Notes: a model not told the origin generated them from the sequence alone. Shown: positions 17,574-25,383, counted from the first letter of the stretch. The stretch: 61,238 bases of DNA from Lichenicola sp964247755 (GCA_964247755.1 CAXTVX010000015.1:1-61238); one strand, 5' to 3'. Numbers and translations are program-made.

Positions 17574-18112
17574 GCGGCCTCATCCGCGACGCGGTCCCGG
17601 ACGACCTTCCGCGCGTCCTGGAGATCACCAACCATGCGATCCTGACCGGAACCGCGCTGTGGACCATCGCCCCGGCGACGCTCGGGACGCGCGGCGCCTG
17701 GATGGCGGAGCGCCGCACGGCCGGCCATCCGGTGCTGGTGGTGGAGGAGGACGGCGCGGTGCAAGGGTTCGGCGCCTACGGGCCGTTCAGGCCGCATGAC
17801 GGGTATCGTCACACGGTAGAGCATTCGCTGTACATCGATCCGGCGGCGCAGCGGCGCGGGCATGGCCGGGCGATGCTGTCGGCCCTGATCGCGCGGGCGA
17901 CGGAAGCCGGACTGCATGCCATGGTGGGCGGCATCGCGGCGGATAACGCCGCCTCGATCGCCCTGCATCGGCGGTTCGGCTTCATCGAGGCGGCGCGGCT
18001 GCCGGAGGTCGGCACCAAGTTCGGCCGCTGGCTCGACCTCGTGTTCATGCACCGCCTGCTCGGCGACGAGCCGGCGCCAGCATCGACGCATCGCTCCGGA
18101 GAGTCCGCATGA
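17570..18112 (+). CDS. GNAT-family N-acetyltransferase (phosphinothricin acetyltransferase-like)
   Basis: This 180-residue acetyl-CoA-dependent acetyltransferase has the PAT-like pattern: IRDAVPDDLPRVLEITNHAI at the start, HSLYIDPAAQRRGHGRAML as the acetyl-CoA pyrophosphate loop (Q/RxxGxG/A), and AADNAASIALHRRFGF. Relatives acetylate small amines including glufosinate or methionine derivatives; the natural substrate here is unknown. ATG overlaps the prmA stop, and its own stop overlaps the aminopeptidase start, so it is translationally coupled on both sides. Confidence 0.85.
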   Translation: MSGLIRDAVPDDLPRVLEITNHAILTGTALWTIAPATLGTRGAWMAERRTAGHPVLVVEEDGAVQGFGAYGPFRPHDGYRHTVEHSLYIDPAAQRRGHGRAMLSALIARATEAGLHAMVGGIAADNAASIALHRRFGFIEAARLPEVGTKFGRWLDLVFMHRLLGDEPAPASTHRSGESA

Positions 18113-19899
18113 CCGACACCGACCGGAATGCCGCCGGGCGGCTGGCCGCACTCAGGACGGTGCTGGCGGCGGATGGCCTCGACGGCTTCATCCTGCCGCG
18201 GGGCGACGAGCACCTGGGGGAGTATGTCGCGCCCTACGCCGAGCGGCTGGCCTGGCTGACCGGCTTCACCGGCAGCGCCGGCACCGCGATCGTGCTGATC
18301 GAGGACGCCGCGGTGTTCTCGGACGGGCGCTACGTGCTGCAGCTCGATGCCCAGGTGGACGGTGCCTGCTATCGCCGCCTGCACCTGACGCGCAACCCGC
18401 CGGAAGCGTGGCTGGCGGCGTCGGCGCGGCAGCCGGAACGGAACGCGCGGATCGGCTACGACCCGTGGCTGCTGAGCGACGACGCGCTCGCACGCTACCG
18501 CAAGCCCGGACTGGAGCTCCTGCCGGTGACGCGCAACCCGGTGGATGCGATCTGGACCGACCGGCCGGCGATGCCGGCGGCGCCGGCGGTACCGCATCCG
18601 CTGGAGTTCTCCGGCCGCAGCGCGGAGGAGAAGCGGACCGAAATCGCTGCGACGCTGCGCGAGGCGGGCGAGGACGCGGTGGTGCTGGGCGACCCGGCCT
18701 CGGTCGCCTGGCTGTTCAACCTGCGCGGCGGCGACCTCGACTTCACGCCGTTCGCGCTGGGCTTCGCGCTGCTGGAGGCGGACGAGCGCGCAACCCTGTT
18801 CATGGCGCCGGAGAAGGTGTCTTCCGAGCTGCGCGCGTGGCTGGGCAACGCGGTGCGGATCGAGGCGCCCGAGGCGATCGCTCCCGCCCTGGCCGGGCTC
18901 GCCGGGCGCAAGGTGCGGATCGATCCGGCCGGCACCGCGTCCTGGTTCGGCCAGAGCCTTCGCGCGGGCGGCGCGGTGGTCTCCCCTGCCCCGGATCCCT
19001 GCCTGCTGCCCAAGGCGCGCAAGAACCCGGTCGAGCAGCAGGGCGCGCGGGACGCGCATCGGCGGGACGGGATCGCGGTGTGCCGCTTCCTGCACTGGCT
19101 GTCCGGGCACGGCGTCGGGCAGAGCGAGACGGAGCTGTCCGCCCGGCTCGACGCGTTCCGGCACGAGGCGCCGGGCTATCTCGGGGAAAGCTTCCCGGCG
19201 ATCTCCGGCACCGGCCCGAACGGTGCCATCATCCACTACCGGGCCGACCCGGCGACGGCGCGACGGCTGCAGCCGGACGAGGTCTACCTGATCGACAGCG
19301 GCGGCCAGTACCGCTGCGGCACCACGGACGTTACACGCACGGTCTGGAGCGGCCCGGGGCCCGCGCCGGCCGCTTTGCGCGACCACGTCACTCGCGTGCT
19401 GCAGGGGCATGTGGCGCTGGCGAGGGCGCAATTTCCGGCGGGCGTGCACGGGGGCCGGCTGGACGCGCTGGCACGCACGCCGCTGTGGCAGGCCGGGCTG
19501 GACTACGACCATGGCACCGGCCACGGCGTCGGCAGCTTCCTGTCGGTGCATGAGGGACCGTGCGGGATCGCGCCCACCGCGCGCCCGATCCCGATCGAGG
19601 CCGGCATGATCCTGTCCGACGAGCCGGGCTACTACCTGCCTGGCGCCTACGGCATCCGGCTGGAGAACCTGCTGCTGGTCCAGCCGGCCGGCCCGGAGGA
19701 GGACGCGCGCTTCCTCCGGTTCGAGACCCTGACCCTGGCGCCGTTCGACCGTGCGCTGATCGATCCGGCGCTGCTGTCTCCGCCCGAGCGCGACTGGATC
19801 GACCGCTACCATGCGCGCGTGCTGGCGGAGATCGGGCCGGCGCTGCCGGATCCTGTCCGCGCCTGGCTCGACGCCGCCTGCGCGCCGCTCCCGGCCTGA
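18109..19899 (+). CDS. pepP: M24-family Xaa-Pro aminopeptidase (aminopeptidase P)
   Basis: This 596-residue metallopeptidase removes an N-terminal residue preceding proline. It has the long three-domain form: two creatinase-like N-terminal domains (residues about 10-310) and a C-terminal pita-bread domain. The metal ligands are visible: Asp in YLIDSGGQY, Asp in GTTDVTRT, His in GTGHGVGSFLSVHEGP, Glu in LSDEPGYY and Glu in IRLENLLLV. Length fits the eukaryotic-like/long bacterial APP group. It overlaps the preceding gene by 4 bp. Confidence 0.92.
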   Translation: MTDTDRNAAGRLAALRTVLAADGLDGFILPRGDEHLGEYVAPYAERLAWLTGFTGSAGTAIVLIEDAAVFSDGRYVLQLDAQVDGACYRRLHLTRNPPEAWLAASARQPERNARIGYDPWLLSDDALARYRKPGLELLPVTRNPVDAIWTDRPAMPAAPAVPHPLEFSGRSAEEKRTEIAATLREAGEDAVVLGDPASVAWLFNLRGGDLDFTPFALGFALLEADERATLFMAPEKVSSELRAWLGNAVRIEAPEAIAPALAGLAGRKVRIDPAGTASWFGQSLRAGGAVVSPAPDPCLLPKARKNPVEQQGARDAHRRDGIAVCRFLHWLSGHGVGQSETELSARLDAFRHEAPGYLGESFPAISGTGPNGAIIHYRADPATARRLQPDEVYLIDSGGQYRCGTTDVTRTVWSGPGPAPAALRDHVTRVLQGHVALARAQFPAGVHGGRLDALARTPLWQAGLDYDHGTGHGVGSFLSVHEGPCGIAPTARPIPIEAGMILSDEPGYYLPGAYGIRLENLLLVQPAGPEEDARFLRFETLTLAPFDRALIDPALLSPPERDWIDRYHARVLAEIGPALPDPVRAWLDAACAPLPA

Positions 19900-19914
19900 G
19901 TGAGGAACCCGTCC

Positions 19915-20952
19915 ATGTCGAACACGCGGAACGTCGAAGGCGGCATCCCCGCCACCCTGATCCCCGGCGACGGTATCGGCCCGGAGCTTGCGGAGGCGGT
20001 GGTCGAGGTGCTGGAGGCGCTCGGAGCGCCGTTCAAGTGGGACCGCCAGCTGGCCGGCCTGGCCGCGGTGGCCGACAGCGGCGATCCGCTGCCGCTGGCG
20101 ACGCTGGACAGCATCCGGCGCACCGGGCTGGCCTTGAAGGGTCCGCTAACCACGCCGGTGGGCGGCGGATTCAAGTCGATCAACGTCACGCTGCGGCAGG
20201 AATTCGAGCTGTTCGCCAACCTGCGTCCGGCGCGCACGCTGATCCCCGGCGGCCGGTTCGAGAACATCGACATCGTGCTGGTGCGCGAGAACCTGGAAGG
20301 GTTCTATGCGGCGATGGAGCACTACCTGCCGATCGGGCACGACCCGAAGGCGATCGCCATGTCCACCGGCTTCAACACCCGTGCCGAGTGCCGGCGCATC
20401 GTCGAGTACGCCTTCGACTATGCGGTGAAGAACAACCGCCGCCGCGTCACGGTGGTGCACAAGGCGAACATCCTGAAGGCGCTGACTGGGCTGTTCCTGG
20501 AGGAAGGCCGCAAGGTCGCGAAGGAGTACGAGGGGCGGGTCGAGATGAACGACCGCATCGTCGATGCCTGCGCGATGCAGCTGGTGCTCGACCCGTGGCA
20601 GTACGACGTGATCGTCACCACCAACCTGTTCGGCGACATCCTGTCCGACCTGATCGCAGGTCTCGTCGGCGGGCTCGGCATGGCGCCGGGTGCCAATATC
20701 GGCACCGACGCGGCGATCTTCGAGGCGGTGCACGGCTCGGCGCCGGACATCGCCGGCAAGGGGATCGCGAACCCGCTGGCCATGCTGCTGTCGACCGGGC
20801 TGATGTTGCAGCATGTCGGGCGGCCCGACCTGGCCGACCGGCTGACGGCCGGCATCGACGCGACGCTGGCGGCCGGGGTGCGGACGCGTGACCTGGGCGG
20901 CACCGCGGGAACGCGCGAGCTGACCGACGCGCTGCTGCACCACCTGCGTTGA
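19915..20952 (+). CDS. Isocitrate/isopropylmalate dehydrogenase family protein, probably NAD-dependent isocitrate dehydrogenase
   Basis: This 345-residue decarboxylating dehydrogenase shows LIPGDGIGPE, substrate-binding NLRPARTLIPGG, RENLEGFYAAMEHY, the catalytic segment VVHKANILK, NLFGDILSDLIAGLVGGLGMAPGAN, and EAVHGSAPDIAGKGIANP. The AEC-rich loop and length fit the small NAD-type isocitrate dehydrogenase found in acetic-acid bacteria, rather than LeuB. Specificity is inferred. ATG at 19915 lies 7 bp after AGGAA. The next gene starts inside its stop. Confidence 0.82.
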   Translation: MSNTRNVEGGIPATLIPGDGIGPELAEAVVEVLEALGAPFKWDRQLAGLAAVADSGDPLPLATLDSIRRTGLALKGPLTTPVGGGFKSINVTLRQEFELFANLRPARTLIPGGRFENIDIVLVRENLEGFYAAMEHYLPIGHDPKAIAMSTGFNTRAECRRIVEYAFDYAVKNNRRRVTVVHKANILKALTGLFLEEGRKVAKEYEGRVEMNDRIVDACAMQLVLDPWQYDVIVTTNLFGDILSDLIAGLVGGLGMAPGANIGTDAAIFEAVHGSAPDIAGKGIANPLAMLLSTGLMLQHVGRPDLADRLTAGIDATLAAGVRTRDLGGTAGTRELTDALLHHLR

Positions 20953-21704
20953 GCGACGGCGTCCCCTCGCTCGGCGCGCTACGCGCCGAGATCATGCGGC
21001 AGGTGACGGAGCGGGGTGCGGACAAGTCGATCTGCCCCAGCGAGGTGGCGCGCACCTATGGCGACGGGTGGCAGAGGCTGATGGGTCCGGTTCGCGACGC
21101 CGCCCGCGGCTTGGCGCGTGACGGGAGGATCGAGGTGCTGCGCAAGGGTAAGCCGGTCGATCCGGACACGGCGAAGGGGGTGATCCGGCTGCGGCTGGCC
21201 GGCGCCGGATCAGCGCCTGCGGATGAAGCCGGTCAGGGCGGCGAGCAGCAGGGCGCTGCGCGGCGTCACCAGCAGGTCGTCGCCGTGACGCAGCTCGGTG
21301 GTCAGGATGCAGACCGACGAGCTGCTCAGGAGCAGGGCACCGAGGCGCTGCGTGGAATGGGTCGCCAGCAGGACCGCGCCGAGCAGCTCCGAGCAGCCGA
21401 TGATCTGCATGTCGGACCTGCTCCAGCCCCAGGAGCGGAACAGCTTCGCCTCGGGCTCGATCGCGACCAGCTTGGCGACGCCGGCGGCGGCGAAGGCGAG
21501 GCTGACCAGCGCGTGCCAGGTCGAGGGCGCGGTGCGTCGGCGGATGATCGAGGACATGGAAGCTCCATCAGCGTCTTGGCGCCGGCACCGGTTGACCGGT
21601 CGGCTGATGCCGGCGCTGCCTCGCTTGAACCGCAGGCGGCGGATGGAGTTGCCGTCGCTGCGGATCCCGCTTCGCTTCCGGAGGCCCGATGGACCACGCA
21701 CTGA
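20949..21704 (+). CDS. DUF3253 protein with an unusual antisense-overlapping tail
   Basis: The first ~85 residues form a DUF3253 (winged-helix-like) domain: LRAEIMRQVTERGADKSICPSEVART followed by a Trp-containing helix (read in parts) and IEVLRKGKPVDPDTAKGVIRLR. Family members normally end there. Here no stop occurs, and the frame runs on for 160 low-complexity residues antisense to the DoxX-like gene. Either the true stop was lost or an indel is present near 21205. The TTG start at 20949 overlaps the dehydrogenase stop (TTGA). Function is unknown. Confidence 0.55.
   Translation: MSDGVPSLGALRAEIMRQVTERGADKSICPSEVARTYGDGWQRLMGPVRDAARGLARDGRIEVLRKGKPVDPDTAKGVIRLRLAGAGSAPADEAGQGGEQQGAARRHQQVVAVTQLGGQDADRRAAQEQGTEALRGMGRQQDRAEQLRAADDLHVGPAPAPGAEQLRLGLDRDQLGDAGGGEGEADQRVPGRGRGASADDRGHGSSISVLAPAPVDRSADAGAASLEPQAADGVAVAADPASLPEARWTTH
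21210..21557 (-). CDS. DoxX-like small membrane protein
   Basis: This 115-residue integral membrane protein has about four hydrophobic helices. HALVSLAFAAAGVAKL opens it, followed by FRSWGWSRSDMQIIGCSELLGAVLLA, a pattern resembling DoxX/DUF4267-like proteins. No enzymatic residues are evident and the role is unknown. ATG at 21557. It is convergent with and fully overlapped by the DUF3253 frame extension, which argues that this strand is the real coding strand from 21210 on. Confidence 0.65.
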   Translation of the reverse strand: MSSIIRRRTAPSTWHALVSLAFAAAGVAKLVAIEPEAKLFRSWGWSRSDMQIIGCSELLGAVLLATHSTQRLGALLLSSSSVCILTTELRHGDDLLVTPRSALLLAALTGFIRRR

Positions 21705-21967
21705 ACGTCGTGCTCGGCCTGCTGATCCAGCTGTTCGGACTGCTGGTGGCGGCGATCGCCTTCATCGAGAGGGGTGCCCGCCACCTGCTGTCGCAGGTCG
21801 GCATCACCGGTCCGCTGCAGGGCGCGCTGCTGATCGTCCTGGGGGTGCTGCTGGTGGTGGCGGCGCTGCGCATGTTCGGGCGGCTGTTCGCAGTGCTGCT
21901 GCTGATCGTGCTGGTGCTGCTGCTGCTGCACGGGCTGATTGCGGGGCCGCCGCCGGTGAACGCGTGA
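21689..21967 (+). CDS. Small hydrophobic membrane protein
   Basis: This 92-residue protein is dominated by leucine and valine-rich helices: VVLGLLIQLFGLLVAAIAFI, GALLIVLGVLLVVAAL and LFAVLLLIVLVLLLL, so three membrane spans are likely. Function is not recognisable. It starts at ATG 21689 divergently from the DoxX-like gene. A hairpin on the opposite strand follows. Confidence 0.55.
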   Translation: MDHALNVVLGLLIQLFGLLVAAIAFIERGARHLLSQVGITGPLQGALLIVLGVLLVVAALRMFGRLFAVLLLIVLVLLLLHGLIAGPPPVNA

Positions 21968-22002
21968 ACGTTGTTCACGGGTAGGCCGAGGGTCGGGAAC
22001 GC

Positions 22003-22040
22003 AAAAAACCGCCGCCAGCCCGTTCTGGGCCGGCGGCGGT
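22003..22040 (-). terminator. Rho-independent terminator closing the lysis-like operon
   Basis: Read on the minus strand, ACCGCCGCC (22032-22040 complement) pairs with GGCGGCGGT (22008-22016 complement) around an inner GCCC/GGGC-pairing loop. A run of six T (22003-22008 complement) follows. It lies 29 bp beyond the stop of the leftmost lipoprotein gene. Confidence 0.85.
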
Positions 22041-22068
22041 TCGGGCAGGCTCGATCGCGGGATGACGG

Positions 22069-22521
22069 CTAGGGATCGGCTTTCACCGGTCCGGTCAGCA
22101 CGTCGACATCGCTGAAGTCCCTCGGCAGCGGCGTGTTCTCGCGGTGGTGCAGGCAGTCGTAGACGAGGCGGCCACAGATGCTGTCGGGATCGGTCGGGTT
22201 CACGTCGACCCCGGCGTAGTGCACGGACGCGACCCGCCCGCGCTCGAACCGGATCGCGGTGTGGCAGATCCCCGGCCGACCCAGCTTCAGCTCGTAGATG
22301 CCGAACGCGACGTCGATATCGGTGCCGGTCTGCACATAGTCCCACTGCATGACCGATTGCTGCGCGCTGATGTACTGCTTCTCGGCCGGCACGCCCATGC
22401 AGGCGATGATGTCCGGCTCGGCGGCGCCGACCAGCTGGGTGCGTGCATGGTAGGCTTCCAGCGTGCCGCAGCCGCCGAGCGCCAGCAGGAGCGGGATGAC
22501 CGGGAGCAGGAGGCCCCTCAC
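22069..22521 (-). CDS. Hypothetical lipoprotein at the end of the phage-like operon
   Basis: This 150-residue protein has a signal peptide and lipobox (LALGGC), and a periplasmic domain containing GAAEPDIIACMGVPAEKQY, a segment like that in small outer-membrane assembly-type lipoproteins, and four further Cys. No enzyme motif is seen. Its start overlaps the stop of the cysteine-peptidase gene by 4 bp, so it belongs to the same transcript, which ends at the terminator at 22003-22040. Confidence 0.65.
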   Translation of the reverse strand: MRGLLLPVIPLLLALGGCGTLEAYHARTQLVGAAEPDIIACMGVPAEKQYISAQQSVMQWDYVQTGTDIDVAFGIYELKLGRPGICHTAIRFERGRVASVHYAGVDVNPTDPDSICGRLVYDCLHHRENTPLPRDFSDVDVLTGPVKADP

Positions 22522-23300
22522 GCCGCCCTCGCGGCGCGCAGCTCGTCCGCCATCGCCAGCAGGTTCTCGCGCATCGGGCTCGTGCCGTTCACCTCGAGCC
22601 AGTCCCGCGACAACAGCCCGTAGGCCTCGTCACAGAAGGCGTCGAGGAAGCCCCACTCCATCCGCTTGCGCTCGGCCCAGCTGTTCAGCCACAGGCCGTC
22701 GGCGTCATAGCCGTGCACGAACACGGCGTGGCCGCCGGCGATCTTGAAGGGCTGCTTCGGCGTCGCCCAGACCGCGCCTTCCGACACCGCGTACTCCGGC
22801 AGGCTCAGCCCGATGTAGAGGCCGCCCAGCATGGCGACCGCGCGGCGCACGCCGTCGTGGTTCTTCGGCTCCACGGCGCCGTAGCCGGTCAGCACGTCCG
22901 GGGCCTGGCGGCCGACCGCGTAGCCGGTCTCGCACCAGCGGTTCAGCACGTCGAGCTCGACCGCGCCCTGGTCGCTGGCCGGACGCGCCGGGTCGTAGCC
23001 GTTCGCCCCGTAGATCCCGACCACCTGGTCGTCGGTCAGCTCGATCTCGCCGCCGCGCGCGGCGGTCAGCACGCGGATCGCGCTGGCGACGCTGACCGCG
23101 GTGCAGTCGCCGAGGCCGGGGATGGTCTGGCCGTGGTTGCTGAGCTGGTCGCCGTTGCGCCAGAGCGGCCAGAAGGCGAAACGTGCGCCGTAGTCGCAGC
23201 TGGCCGGCGGATCGGGGAGGTGCGCCGACAGTACCGAGGCCAGGCGCGGCGTGCGTGGATCGAAAGCGGCCGGCTTCTTGCCGAGGGTGCGTGCGGGCAT
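22518..23300 (-). CDS. Papain-like cysteine peptidase (C1/C39-like)
   Basis: This 260-residue protein has the catalytic order of papain-fold peptidases: Cys in GLGDCTAVSVASAIR (about residue 66), His in GGHAVFVHGYD and Asn in LWLNSWAERK. It has no signal peptide, so export would need lysis or a holin-like route. Similar peptidases occur in phage genomes, and phage association here comes from its place directly after the spanin-like pair. Target is unknown: it could process phage proteins or cleave peptides in the cell wall. ATG at 23300. Confidence 0.7.
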   Translation of the reverse strand: MPARTLGKKPAAFDPRTPRLASVLSAHLPDPPASCDYGARFAFWPLWRNGDQLSNHGQTIPGLGDCTAVSVASAIRVLTAARGGEIELTDDQVVGIYGANGYDPARPASDQGAVELDVLNRWCETGYAVGRQAPDVLTGYGAVEPKNHDGVRRAVAMLGGLYIGLSLPEYAVSEGAVWATPKQPFKIAGGHAVFVHGYDADGLWLNSWAERKRMEWGFLDAFCDEAYGLLSRDWLEVNGTSPMRENLLAMADELRAARAA

Positions 23301-23337
23301 GGGGGTTCTCGCAAGGATCAGGGGAGGATGGCTGCAG

Positions 23338-23628
23338 TCACGCCGGGGTCCGGCAGGCGCGCACCGCGCGCGCCACGCCGGCGGCGTCGCGCAACACGTC
23401 CGGCCAGACCGCCGAGGGCGGTGCGGCGGCGATCTCGTCGGCAAGCGCCGCCCGCCTGGCATCGTCGAGCCGGGACGGCAGGCGGATCGCATTGCACGGG
23501 TTCACGATCCGCGACGGCGGCAGCGGAACCGGGGCGCCCGGCGAACTAGAAGTCGCGCCCGCTGCGCACGCCGTCAGCCAGAGCGGAACGAGACACGGGA
23601 GCATCCGCCTGGGCCACGCGCGCTGCAT
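23338..23628 (-). CDS. Rz1-like outer-membrane spanin lipoprotein (candidate)
   Basis: This 96-residue lipoprotein has the basic start MQRAWPRRM, hydrophobic core and lipobox (LTAC), then a Pro-rich segment (SSSPGAPVPLPPS). These are features of phage Rz1-type outer-membrane spanins. Its first 83 bases overlap the end of the upstream small coiled-coil gene in another frame, the classic Rz/Rz1 arrangement. The C-terminal half is longer than in typical Rz1. The role is inferred from arrangement, not from strong sequence similarity. Confidence 0.55.
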   Translation of the reverse strand: MQRAWPRRMLPCLVPLWLTACAAGATSSSPGAPVPLPPSRIVNPCNAIRLPSRLDDARRAALADEIAAAPPSAVWPDVLRDAAGVARAVRACRTPA

Positions 23629-23746
23629 CGGCAGCCTCCTGGTTCTGTTTCACGAGCACGTCGTCGCGCGCCGCTGCCGCGGCGTTCCGGTCGAGCAGCC
23701 CGGCGACCCAGCGCAGAAGCCGGGCCAGCAGGGCGACAGGGCTCAC
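23546..23746 (-). CDS. Rz-like inner-membrane spanin (candidate)
   Basis: This 66-residue protein has a hydrophobic N-terminus (PVALLARLLRWVAGLL), an Ala/charged coiled-coil-prone middle and an end reading LADGVRSGRDF, which resembles the R-G-F-type ends of small phage Rz proteins. GTG at 23746 overlaps the stop of the preceding gene. It is short for an i-spanin, and the membrane segment is only weakly hydrophobic, so the call depends on the overlapped lipoprotein gene. Confidence 0.45.
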   Translation of the reverse strand: MSPVALLARLLRWVAGLLDRNAAAAARDDVLVKQNQEAADAARVAQADAPVSRSALADGVRSGRDF

Positions 23747-24297
23747 CGGCCACCGTGGCGGAGCACCGCCAGCGCCTGCGCCTCGCTCATCGCGCTCACG
23801 ACGCGGCCGACGGTCAGGCCGGCGGCGAGCTGCACGATCGGGATCAGCGCCAGGGCGGCAGCGATCGCGTTGCCGGTGGTGGTGGCCTCGCTGCCCGGCA
23901 GCCTGCCCAGCACGCCCTGCAGCAGCGAGAGCGCGGTCTGGCTGTCGGCCAGCATCGACACCACCAGGGACTGGACCTTCGTCACGTCCAGCGACACCGT
24001 CACGGTGCCGCCGGTCAGGCTCTCGATCTCGGTCAGCACCAGCTGGGCCGCCGCCAGGGCCGCTTCCGCGGTGCCGTAGTTCGCGCCGAGCAGCAGGATC
24101 ACGGTGGGCGCCAGCAGGGCGGCGGAGATCGCCGACAGGATCGCCTGGCTGTCGGTCACGATGGTGGCGACGTCGATGGTGGCGGTGGTGGTGCCGCCGC
24201 CGCCATGCGTCGTGGTGCAGGCGACGACGAGCCCGGCACCGCCCAGGGCGGACAGGCGGAGCATCTGGCGGCGGGACAGGATGGAGATCGGATGCAT
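23743..24297 (-). CDS. Twin-arginine-type lipoprotein of unknown function
   Basis: This 184-residue protein starts with a twin-arginine-like signal (SRRQMLRLSALGGAGL) and a lipobox (VVAC). The mature part is nearly all small and hydrophobic residues arranged as several helices, without enzyme motifs. It resembles proteins seen next to lysis genes in alphaproteobacterial prophages. It lies between the holin-like and spanin-like genes and overlaps the latter by 4 bp. Folding before export, implied by the Tat-like signal, is unusual for such a small helical protein. Confidence 0.6.
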   Translation of the reverse strand: MHPISILSRRQMLRLSALGGAGLVVACTTTHGGGGTTTATIDVATIVTDSQAILSAISAALLAPTVILLLGANYGTAEAALAAAQLVLTEIESLTGGTVTVSLDVTKVQSLVVSMLADSQTALSLLQGVLGRLPGSEATTTGNAIAAALALIPIVQLAAGLTVGRVVSAMSEAQALAVLRHGGR

Positions 24298-24343
24298 GGG
24301 GCGGCTCCGTTGAGGAAGGGGTTGGCGCGACCGGGCCGGCGCG

Positions 24344-24718
24344 TCAGGACACGGTGTCGCGGATCAGCAGGGTCGCTGCGGTAGAGGCGGCCTGCTCCAG
24401 GTCGGCCGGACGCCTGGTGGCGATGGCGTGCGCGAGGGCGTTGGACAGGCAGCGCGCGCGGATCGCGTCGGTGGTGTTGTCCGGCCACAGCTTCGGCAGG
24501 CTGGCCGCGAGCAGCGTCGCGGCAATGCCCTCGGCGGCGGGGAACGGGTGCAGCCCGGCCAGCACCACGCCTGAGATCAGCAGGCTGAGACCCTGCTGCG
24601 TCCCGGGCTGCTTGGACCAGTCCAGCAACTGCCGCCACCGGGACGGCGGCGGCAGGATCGGCAGCGGCAGAATGGTGGTGGCGGCGGCGGCGGGAACCGC
24701 CATCGTCTGGCCGCTCAT
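24344..24718 (-). CDS. Holin-like small protein (candidate)
   Basis: This 124-residue protein has a Pro-rich start, QPGTQQGLSLLISGVVLAGL as a probable membrane helix and AAEGIAATLLAASLPKLWPDN as a second, weaker one, then a helical C-terminal tail. Position directly after a cell-wall hydrolase, with ATGA overlap of stop and start, suggests holin or antiholin function. No family signature was recognised, so this is positional inference. Confidence 0.5.
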   Translation of the reverse strand: MSGQTMAVPAAAATTILPLPILPPPSRWRQLLDWSKQPGTQQGLSLLISGVVLAGLHPFPAAEGIAATLLAASLPKLWPDNTTDAIRARCLSNALAHAIATRRPADLEQAASTAATLLIRDTVS

Positions 24719-25364
24719 GCCAGGTCTCCGGCCAGCGCCGGTTCCGCTTCGCCGTCCACGGCATCTGCCGCGACCAGCATGTCGGACGGCTTCACGGCAT
24801 GCGGCCGGACCAGCCAGAAGCTGTGCCAGCGATCGGAGTACACGTGACGCGCCGGCATCTTCGCCCAGTAGGCGGGATGCTTCATGCTCAGCGCGTAGTA
24901 GCTGTCGGCGCCGCAGGTGCGTCGCGGCAGCGTGCCGGCCAGGGCCGCATCCGCTACGTCGAGCGCCACCGCCCAGCCCGCCGGGTCAACCCGGTAGGCG
25001 ATCTCGATCCGCGACCGGTTGGCGTCGGACCAGCAGGAGAACTGCGCTGGCGCCAGGCAGACCGCGATCGGCGTCGGCTCCCAGCCGTTCCTGACCCGCT
25101 GCAGGACGACCGACGTCACGTTCTCCATGCCCGTACGGCCGCCGCCGCTGCATTCGCCATAGGCGTTTCCCGCCAGAACCAGTCGTGGCGNNNNNNNNNN
25201 NNNNNNNNNNNNNNNNNNNNNNNNNNNNNNNNNNNNNNNNNNNNNNNNNNNNNNNNNNNNNNNNNNNNNNNNNNNNNNNNNNNNNNNNNNCGGCCGCCGC
25301 CGCTGCATTCGCCATAGGCGTTTCCCGCCAGAACCAGTCGTGGCGAGGAGAGGTCGAGGGACAT
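24715..25364 (-). CDS. SleB-type cell-wall hydrolase / endolysin (crossed by a false gap)
   Basis: After removal of the 155-bp artefact this encodes 164 residues. It contains LAGNAYGECSGGG (the catalytic Glu region of the SleB/hydrolase_2 family), ENVTSVVLQRVRNG and CLAPAQFSCWSDANRSRI, the family's core. The C-terminal part has YALSMKHPAYWAKMPARHVYSDRWHSFW (read in parts), with His and Trp typical of this domain. The family cleaves peptidoglycan glycan strands. It has no signal peptide, so it would rely on a holin. ATG at 25364 follows GGAG. It is the first gene of the overlapped lysis set. Confidence 0.8.
25136..25345. other. Assembly gap with duplicated 55-bp flanks (in the cell-wall hydrolase gene)
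   Basis: Positions 25191-25290 are exactly 100 Ns, and the 55 bases at 25136-25190 and 25291-25345 are identical. Removing one copy and the Ns makes a continuous hydrolase frame. Gap size and repeat length are the same as in secF, which marks both as assembler artefacts. Confidence 0.92.
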
Positions 25365-25383
25365 GGGCCGGACTCCGGACATG

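Noticed and set aside
17809..19812. A 667-codon minus-strand frame opposite the aminopeptidase
   Set aside because: Same antisense pattern; the plus strand carries all five M24 metal ligands.
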